Shown here piece by piece: positions 59,108-64,000 of a DNA stretch of 64,000 nucleotides. Made by a program: the position numbers and the translations under genes. Source of the stretch: an uncultured Clostridia bacterium. Lineage in GTDB: Bacteria; Bacillota; Clostridia; Christensenellales; Aristaeellaceae. The notes under the pieces were generated by a model that did not search any database, was not told the DNA's origin, and saw only the letters and a list, made by a program, of their open reading frames with translations. The stretch covers positions 62,001 to 126,000 of the forward strand of contig CAKUKM010000001.1 in the NCBI GenBank assembly GCA_934663595.1. The letters are read 5' to 3'. The number at the start of each line of letters is the position of its first letter. The stretch's first letter is position 1.

Positions 59108-59323
59108 CCGCATTTCGGCGAATAAAGTGTAAAACGTGGTGAATCCGGAAAGAATTGCATATATGGAACCGATTGGAAAACGCGCGGCGGCGCGGCAAAG
59201 CGGGGCGCGCCCGCCAGCCATTCCCACGCGGCATCGTTTTTGCCAGAATGCCGACCGGCGCCTGCGGAGAAGTTAAGCTCGCGCCGTGCAGGCGGCGCAA
59301 TTGAATTTGAGGAGGTCGGGCTT

Positions 59324-60568
59324 ATGAAAGGGAAGGGAGTGCGGCGGTGCGCGGCGGCGATGCTGATTGCGGCCGTCGCGCTGATCTCGCCGGGGCTGAA
59401 CGCAGTGGGCGCAATTCCGGATTCCCTCGTGCTGCGCGCGGGCGGAGATCGGGAAATTCAGGGAACGCTTCCGCTGTGCGCGGCGGTCATGGCGGGAAGC
59501 GAGGTCGTGGCCGCGGATCGAACGGAAAACGCGGCGCTTCGGCTCACGGCGGGCGCGGAAACGGGCGATGCGGAGGTGGAGCTGCGCCTGCTCGGGCTGA
59601 TTCCGGTCAAAACCGTGCGCGTGACGGTGCAGCCGGAGCTGCGGCTGATTCCCGGCGGCAAATCGCTGGGCGTGGCGGTTCGGGCGCAGGGCGTGGTGGT
59701 GGTCGGTGCGTCGAACCTTGGAAAGCGGGTAAGTCCCGCGAGCGCAGCGGGCATTCGCGCGGGCGACGTGATCGTTTCGGTCAATGGAAATGAAGTGACG
59801 GACTCAAAAATGCTGTCCGAGGCCATGGCGGCGGGCGAAGAGGCACGGCTTCGCGTTCAGCGCGGAGACGACGCGCTGGACATTTCGGTAACGCCGGAAA
59901 GGGATCCGCGCGACGGCAATTACCGGCTGGGCGTGTGGGTGCGCGAAAATACCGCGGGCGTGGGCACACTGACCTATTACGATCCGGCGACCGGCCGCTA
60001 CGGCGCGCTGGGACACGCGATTACCGACGTGGACACCGGAAGCCTGTTTCCGGTAAAGGAGGGCGCGGTGTATGAAAACAGCGTCGAAAGCGTGACCCGC
60101 GGCAAAGAGGGCGCGCCGGGCGAGCTGACGGGCGGATTCATGAACGACGAAATCCAGCTCGGCGAGATCGATCGAAATACCGATTGCGGCGTGTTCGGCC
60201 TCGGCGAGAGCGAGCTGGGCGAGGGCGGACTGTATCCGGACGGGCTGCCGGTCGCGTCGCGCGATGAAATTCACACCGGCAAGGCGGAAATCCTGTCCTG
60301 CGTGGACGGAAAAGAGGTGCGCGCCTACGAATGTGAAATTGAGCGGGTAAACGCGTCGCCCGAGCGGCATACGCGCACGATGGTGATCCACGTGACCGAT
60401 CCGGAGCTGATCGAGAAGACCGGCGGCATCGTTCAGGGCATGTCCGGAAGTCCGGTGATTCAGGATGGAAAGCTGATCGGCGCGGTGACGCACGTGCTGA
60501 TCGACGATCCCACGCGCGGCTACGGAATCGCGATTGAATCGATGCTCGAGGCGGCGGACGCGGCGTAA
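59324..60568 (+). CDS. spoIVB: SpoIVB peptidase
   Basis: A 414-residue S55 serine peptidase that signals from forespore to mother cell by starting pro-sigma-K processing. Residues 5-28 form a signal or anchor helix (AAAMLIAAVALISPGLNAVG). A PDZ domain (about 125-200: VVGASNLGKRVSPASAAGIRAGDVIVSVNGNEV) precedes the SpoIVB peptidase domain with His in YGALGHAITD and Ser in GMSGSPVIQDGKLIGAV. RBS GAGGAGG precedes ATG 59324. spo0A follows, the conserved endospore-former order. Sigma-G promoter elements were not found with confidence. Confidence 0.93.
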   Translation: MKGKGVRRCAAAMLIAAVALISPGLNAVGAIPDSLVLRAGGDREIQGTLPLCAAVMAGSEVVAADRTENAALRLTAGAETGDAEVELRLLGLIPVKTVRVTVQPELRLIPGGKSLGVAVRAQGVVVVGASNLGKRVSPASAAGIRAGDVIVSVNGNEVTDSKMLSEAMAAGEEARLRVQRGDDALDISVTPERDPRDGNYRLGVWVRENTAGVGTLTYYDPATGRYGALGHAITDVDTGSLFPVKEGAVYENSVESVTRGKEGAPGELTGGFMNDEIQLGEIDRNTDCGVFGLGESELGEGGLYPDGLPVASRDEIHTGKAEILSCVDGKEVRAYECEIERVNASPERHTRTMVIHVTDPELIEKTGGIVQGMSGSPVIQDGKLIGAVTHVLIDDPTRGYGIAIESMLEAADAA

Positions 60569-60678
60569 ACGCGGATAGAACGCCGGGCAAGTAGGTTAAC
60601 TTCTGAAAAAAAGCGCGCATACGCAGGAATTCCCATGCAGTTCGTAGAATGATTACACCCGGACTGGAGGAAACGGCT

Positions 60679-61392
60679 ATGCGCGCTGTGATTGCATCGG
60701 CGTTCCCGCGGGAGCGCGAAGAGACGAAGGCGGTTTTAAGCGCGCTCGGCTGCGAGGAAATTTGCCTTTGCGCGGGCGGCGTCGCGGCGCTGAACGAGGT
60801 GCGCAGGCGCGTGACCGACGTGCTGATTGCGGATGCGGTTCTGCCCGGACTGGACGGAGCGGCGCTGGCGCAGCGCGTTGTCGACGCGCCGCTGGACGTG
60901 TGCCCTGCGATTGCAATTCTTTCGGAAGCCGGAATGCGCGTGCGCGCGCTGCCGGACGGATGCGAGAGAACCGATCGCGTGCGACAGGCGGATGAGCTCG
61001 CTTCGGCGCTGAATCGAATGCGCCCGGAGTCGAGGCCTGTTCCTTCGGCATGGAAAACGAGGATCTACGACCTTTTGATCAGCCTCGGCGTTCCGGAGCA
61101 TGTAGGGCGCGACTATCTCTGCCGCGCCGGCTGCATCGCCCGTTGGGATGCGCGCGTGCTGCGCTCGATGCGAAATCGGATTTATCCGGCGATCGCGGCG
61201 GAATATGCGGTGGACGCGCGGCATGTGGAGCGTTCGATCCGGCATGTGATCGAGCTCGCGTGGCGCAGCGGCTGCGCGGAGGCACAATATGAAAGGTTCG
61301 GAGATACCATAGACGCAAGGCGCGGCAGCCCGTCTCCGGGTGAAATGATCGCGCGAATTGCGGATATACTACGCTGGGAGGGAAGAGCATGA
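60679..61392 (+). CDS. spo0A: Spo0A-like response regulator with degenerate receiver
   Basis: A 237-residue homologue of the sporulation master regulator. The C-terminal DNA-binding domain (about 125-237) is well kept: IYDLLISLGVPEHVGRDYL, RIYPAIAAEY and RHVERSIRHVIELAW (recognition helix region). The receiver (1-115) is eroded. The phospho-acceptor Asp remains in DVLIADAVLPGLDG, but the two N-terminal acidic residues (DD of B. subtilis) are S and A in IASAFPRE, and the conserved Lys of KPF is lost. It follows spoIVB and overlaps deoB by 4 bp. It may be regulated differently or a paralogue. Confidence 0.88.
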   Translation: MRAVIASAFPREREETKAVLSALGCEEICLCAGGVAALNEVRRRVTDVLIADAVLPGLDGAALAQRVVDAPLDVCPAIAILSEAGMRVRALPDGCERTDRVRQADELASALNRMRPESRPVPSAWKTRIYDLLISLGVPEHVGRDYLCRAGCIARWDARVLRSMRNRIYPAIAAEYAVDARHVERSIRHVIELAWRSGCAEAQYERFGDTIDARRGSPSPGEMIARIADILRWEGRA

Positions 61393-62567
61393 AGAAAATG
61401 AATCGCGTGGTTCTGGTCGTTCTCGACGGCGTCGGCGCGGGCTGGCAGCATGATGCGAAGAAATACGGCGACGAGGGCGCGGACACGCTGGGACATGTGT
61501 TCGTTGAAGAGCACCCGAATATCCCGAATATGACCGAGCTGGGGCTTTTGAAAACCATTGGCATGCATCCCTATGGAGAGGACGATCCGATTGGCTGCTA
61601 CGGCACGATGACCGAATGCGCCGCGGGCAAGGATACCACCTCCGGCCACTGGGAGATTGCGGGACTGACGCTGAAGGAGCCCTTCCCGACGTTCCCGAAC
61701 GGCTTCCCGCAGGAGCTGATCGAGGCGTTCGAGCGCGAAACCGGCATGGGCGTAATCGGCAATAAGGCCGCGTCCGGCACGCAGATTATCGAGGAGCTCG
61801 GCGTGGAGCACATCCGCACGGGCAAGCTGATCGTATATACGTCGGCCGACAGCGTGTTCCAGATTGCGGCGCACGAGGCGATCGTTCCGCCGACGGAGCT
61901 GTGGCACGTCTGCCGCATTGCGCGCCGTCTGCTCAAGGGCAAATACAATGTCGGCCGCGTGATCGCGCGCCCGTTCATCGGCAATCCCGGTTCGTTCGTG
62001 CGCACCGGCAACCGCCGCGATTTCTCGGTCGATCCCGTTGGTAAGACGATGCTGGACGTTTTGAAGAACGAGGGCTGCGACGTGCTGGGCGTGGGCAAGA
62101 TTGAGGATATCTTCAATCATCGCGGCCTTACGCAGTCCAATCACGCCGCCGGCAACGAGGCCTGCACCGACGCGATCATTCAGTATATGCAGAAGGACAA
62201 CTGGAAGGGCCTGCTGTTTGCCAACCTCGTCGATACCGATCAGCTCTACGGCCATCGCAACGACGTAAAGGGCTTCGCCGGCGCGCTCGAGGCGTTCGAC
62301 AAGCGCCTGCCCGAGATCCTGAAGCTGCTCGGCGACGACGGCATGCTGATCATCACCGCCGACCACGGCTGCGACCCGACGTTCCCGACCACCGATCACA
62401 CGCGCGAGCGCGTGCCGCTGATCACCTGGGGCCTCGGCCTTCAGGAGGGCGTAAATCTCGGCGAGAGAAAGACGTTCGCGGATGTGTCGGCCACGGTGCT
62501 CGAGGCGCTCGGCAGCGATACCAGACTCGACGGCACGAGCTTCTATCCCGAAATCGCGCTGGATTAA
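61389..62567 (+). CDS. deoB: Phosphopentomutase DeoB
   Basis: A 392-residue alkaline-phosphatase-superfamily mutase interconverting (deoxy)ribose-1- and -5-phosphate. N-terminal VVLVVLDGVGAG (metal Asp), the catalytic Thr in AAGKDTTSGHWEIAG near residue 85, and the C-terminal metal-binding IITADHGCDPTFPTTDHTRE are clear. It overlaps spo0A by 4 bases (ATGA), so the two are translationally coupled. It completes the DeoD route toward pentose phosphate. Confidence 0.95.
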   Translation: MKKMNRVVLVVLDGVGAGWQHDAKKYGDEGADTLGHVFVEEHPNIPNMTELGLLKTIGMHPYGEDDPIGCYGTMTECAAGKDTTSGHWEIAGLTLKEPFPTFPNGFPQELIEAFERETGMGVIGNKAASGTQIIEELGVEHIRTGKLIVYTSADSVFQIAAHEAIVPPTELWHVCRIARRLLKGKYNVGRVIARPFIGNPGSFVRTGNRRDFSVDPVGKTMLDVLKNEGCDVLGVGKIEDIFNHRGLTQSNHAAGNEACTDAIIQYMQKDNWKGLLFANLVDTDQLYGHRNDVKGFAGALEAFDKRLPEILKLLGDDGMLIITADHGCDPTFPTTDHTRERVPLITWGLGLQEGVNLGERKTFADVSATVLEALGSDTRLDGTSFYPEIALD

Positions 62568-62600
62568 CGCACATAATTCGACTTTTTACGAAAAAGATAC

Positions 62601-62629
62601 TTGTTATTCCCCGCTAAATGGGGTAAAAT
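62601..62629 (+). promoter_or_regulatory. gap promoter with CCCC/GGGG palindrome in the spacer
   Basis: TTGTTA (62601-62606), 17 bp, TAAAAT (62624-62629). CCCC-GCTAAAT-GGGG fills most of the spacer. Confidence 0.72.
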
Positions 62630-62692
62630 GGTATCCGTAAACTGAGGTACTTTGGGACCTGAGTGAACCTAAACGACTAGGAGGTTTTTGTC

Positions 62693-63706
62693 ATGTCTGT
62701 AAAGGTTGCCATTAATGGTTTCGGCCGCATTGGTCGTCTCGCTTTCCGTCAGATGTTCGGCGCTGAGGGCTACGAAATCGTCGCCATCAACGACCTGACC
62801 AGCCCCAAGATGCTCGCGCACCTGCTGAAGTACGACTCCACCCAGGGCTGCTACGCGCGCAATCACGAAGTTTCCGCCACCGAGGATTCCATCATCGTCG
62901 ACGGCAAGGAAATCAAGATCTACGCCGAGAAGAACGCGGCGGATTGCCCGTGGGGCAAGCTGAGCGTTGACGTCGTGCTCGAGTGCACCGGCTTCTACAC
63001 CAGCAAGGAAAAGTCCCAGGCGCACATCGCGGCTGGCGCGCGCAAGGTCGTTATCTCCGCTCCGGCCGGCAACGATCTGCCCACCATCGTTTATAACGTT
63101 AACCACAAGACCCTGAAGCCCGAAGATACCATCATCTCCGCCGCTTCCTGCACCACCAACTGCCTGGCGCCCATGGCGAAGGCCCTGAACGACCTGTGCC
63201 CCATCGAGTCCGGCATCATGTGCACCATCCACGCCTACACCGGCGATCAGATGATCCTGGATGGTCCGCAGCGCAAGGGCGACCTGCGTCGTTCCCGCGC
63301 AGGCGCGGTCAACATCGTTCCGAACAGCACCGGCGCTGCGAAGGCGATCGGTCTGGTTATCCCCGAGCTGAATGGCAAGCTGATCGGCGCGGCGCAGCGC
63401 GTTCCCACCCCGACCGGCTCCACCACCATCCTGAATGCCATCGTTAAGGGCGCTCCCACCAAGGAAGAGATCAACGCCCAGATGAAGAAGGAAGCCACCG
63501 AGTCCTTCGGCTACAACGAGGACGAGATCGTTTCCTCCGACGTGATCGGCATGCGCTTCGGCTCCCTGTTCGATGCCACCCAGACCATGGTTATGAATCT
63601 GGAAAACGGCACCTCTCAGGTTCAGGTCGTTTCCTGGTACGACAATGAGAACTCCTACGTTTCTCAGATGGTCCGCACCATCAAGTACTTCTCCGAGCTG
63701 AAGTAA
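62693..63706 (+). CDS. gap: Glyceraldehyde-3-phosphate dehydrogenase
   Basis: A 337-residue type I GAPDH of glycolysis. NAD-binding INGFGRIGRLAFRQ (7-20), the catalytic Cys in SAASCTTNCLAP near residue 152, His in HAYTGDQ and the C-terminal SWYDNENSYVSQM are as expected. NAD preference is suggested by NDLTSPKML. Codons CGT, TCC and GGC are favoured as in fhs, which marks high expression. RBS AGGAGG precedes ATG 62693. It is monocistronic; the usual pgk-tpiA followers are missing in this window. Confidence 0.97.
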   Translation: MSVKVAINGFGRIGRLAFRQMFGAEGYEIVAINDLTSPKMLAHLLKYDSTQGCYARNHEVSATEDSIIVDGKEIKIYAEKNAADCPWGKLSVDVVLECTGFYTSKEKSQAHIAAGARKVVISAPAGNDLPTIVYNVNHKTLKPEDTIISAASCTTNCLAPMAKALNDLCPIESGIMCTIHAYTGDQMILDGPQRKGDLRRSRAGAVNIVPNSTGAAKAIGLVIPELNGKLIGAAQRVPTPTGSTTILNAIVKGAPTKEEINAQMKKEATESFGYNEDEIVSSDVIGMRFGSLFDATQTMVMNLENGTSQVQVVSWYDNENSYVSQMVRTIKYFSELK

Positions 63707-63720
63707 TTCAAAGCTCACTC

Positions 63721-63750
63721 AGCGCCGCACCGCAAGGTGCGGCGCTTTTG
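63721..63750 (+). terminator. Terminator after gap
   Basis: An 11-bp stem AGCGCCGCACC / GGTGCGGCGCT with a GCAA tetraloop, then TTTTG. Confidence 0.92.
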
Positions 63751-63793
63751 CGTCTGCCATTTTTTGTTAACGCCTTTGTTAACGGCATTCGCC

Positions 63794-63823
63794 TTGACGC
63801 GCGGCATGCGATTTCGATATAAT
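63794..63823 (+). promoter_or_regulatory. Promoter of the sigma-factor gene
   Basis: TTGACG (63794-63799), 18 bp, TATAAT (63818-63823); leader of about 90 bases. Confidence 0.8.
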
Positions 63824-63921
63824 AATTTATGAAATATCGCGTGGATGCAAGGGCGCGCCGCGGGGAAAAATGAGGGCGTCCGAACAAACGCGCAGGAACG
63901 ATAGAATAAAGGAGGAAGCCG

Positions 63922-64000
63922 ATGCGCATGGAGAATGAAAACCAGTTGATTCAGCGCGCGGCGGTCGGAGACGCCTCTGCGTTTAACGAATTGCTCGGCG
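63922..64000 (+). CDS. RNA polymerase sigma-70 family (ECF-like) protein, N-terminus only
   Basis: Only 26 residues are inside the window. MRMENENQLIQRAAVGDASAFNELLG matches region 2.1 of sigma-70/ECF factors (LIxxaxxGDxxAFxxLL). GGAGG is 6 bp upstream of ATG 63922. The type cannot be confirmed without the rest. Confidence 0.7.
   Translation, partial: MRMENENQLIQRAAVGDASAFNELLG

Noticed and set aside
59070..59323. Gap before spoIVB searched for sigma-F/G elements and small ORFs
   Set aside because: No -35/-10 pair with correct spacing was found; short frames lack an RBS. A GCGCCG/CGGCGC hairpin near 59281-59299 was seen but has no clear role.
1..64000. Search for IS elements, integrases, phage genes, tRNA genes and attachment sites
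   Set aside because: No transposase or integrase motif, no terminal inverted repeats and no cloverleaf was found; an exhaustive tRNA or IS search would need software.

Overview
The window is 64 kb of gene-dense bacterial chromosome with no mobile element, rRNA, tRNA or CRISPR array visible. Three things point to a GC-rich member of the Clostridia (Bacillota). A spoIVB-spo0A pair marks an endospore-former lineage. The family set is clostridial: BioY, QueH, DUF1576, YlbF, the TIGR03960/TIGR03936 pair, TmcAL and RelQ. RBSs are strong AGGAGG-type, and promoters are sigma-A-like (TTGACA-17-TATAAT) with U-tract hairpin terminators. Third codon positions are strongly G/C, which explains the many long shadow ORFs. 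Species cannot be named from the sequence.

Layout. 1-3.8 kb: phosphoesterase, lipid kinase, queH, then birA-bioY. 3.8-9.6 kb: an XRE/zinc-ribbon regulator, a secreted protein, a PAT-like acetyltransferase with a MATE pump, deoD, and a GNAT with an APH(3')-like kinase. 9.6-14.5 kb: an unknown repeat-bearing protein and rnr (minus), then a HEPN-like/CBS protein with relQ (plus). 14.6-19.7 kb: an orphan 3-hydroxyacyl-CoA dehydrogenase homologue and an rsgA-methyltransferase operon, both behind operator-bearing promoters, then a thymidine kinase-GNAT fusion and tmcAL. 19.7-26.9 kb: MATE, GDPD and zinc-ribbon genes, then an Fbp-type ABC importer. 27.2-39.2 kb: one tight plus-strand operon carrying RNA processing, tRNA modification and mismatch repair genes (TIGR03960, TIGR03936, rng, miaB, ylbF, mutS, GNAT, mutL, miaA). 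39.3-43.7 kb: four-cluster ferredoxin, MoxR-VWA pair, MgtC-like protein, pyrophosphatase, membrane XRE regulator. 43.8-49.8 kb: a trigger-factor homologue without its ribosome-binding domain, and the one-carbon cluster fhs-fchA-folD. 49.8-59.1 kb: RimI-like GNAT, Gfo/Idh oxidoreductase, vanW-ridA-prs and tilS-hpt-ftsH operons. 59.3-64 kb: spoIVB-spo0A-deoB, gap, and the start of a sigma-70 family gene.

How the genes work together. Fhs, FchA and FolD make 5,10-methylene-THF from formate. FolD has lost its cyclohydrolase residues, so the adjacent FchA should be required. DeoD, DeoB, Hpt, Prs and Tdk form a nucleoside/nucleotide salvage set. Rng, Rnr, RsgA, MiaA, MiaB, QueH, TmcAL and TilS are a large share of RNA maturation functions for one window.

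The most interesting leads are: the degenerate Spo0A receiver; the division of labour between FolD and FchA; the HEPN-like/CBS protein next to the alarmone synthetase; the double palindrome around the rsgA promoter; the Tdk-GNAT fusion; the short trigger factor; and a structured leader before fhs. I did not find a clear-cut new defence or secretion system.
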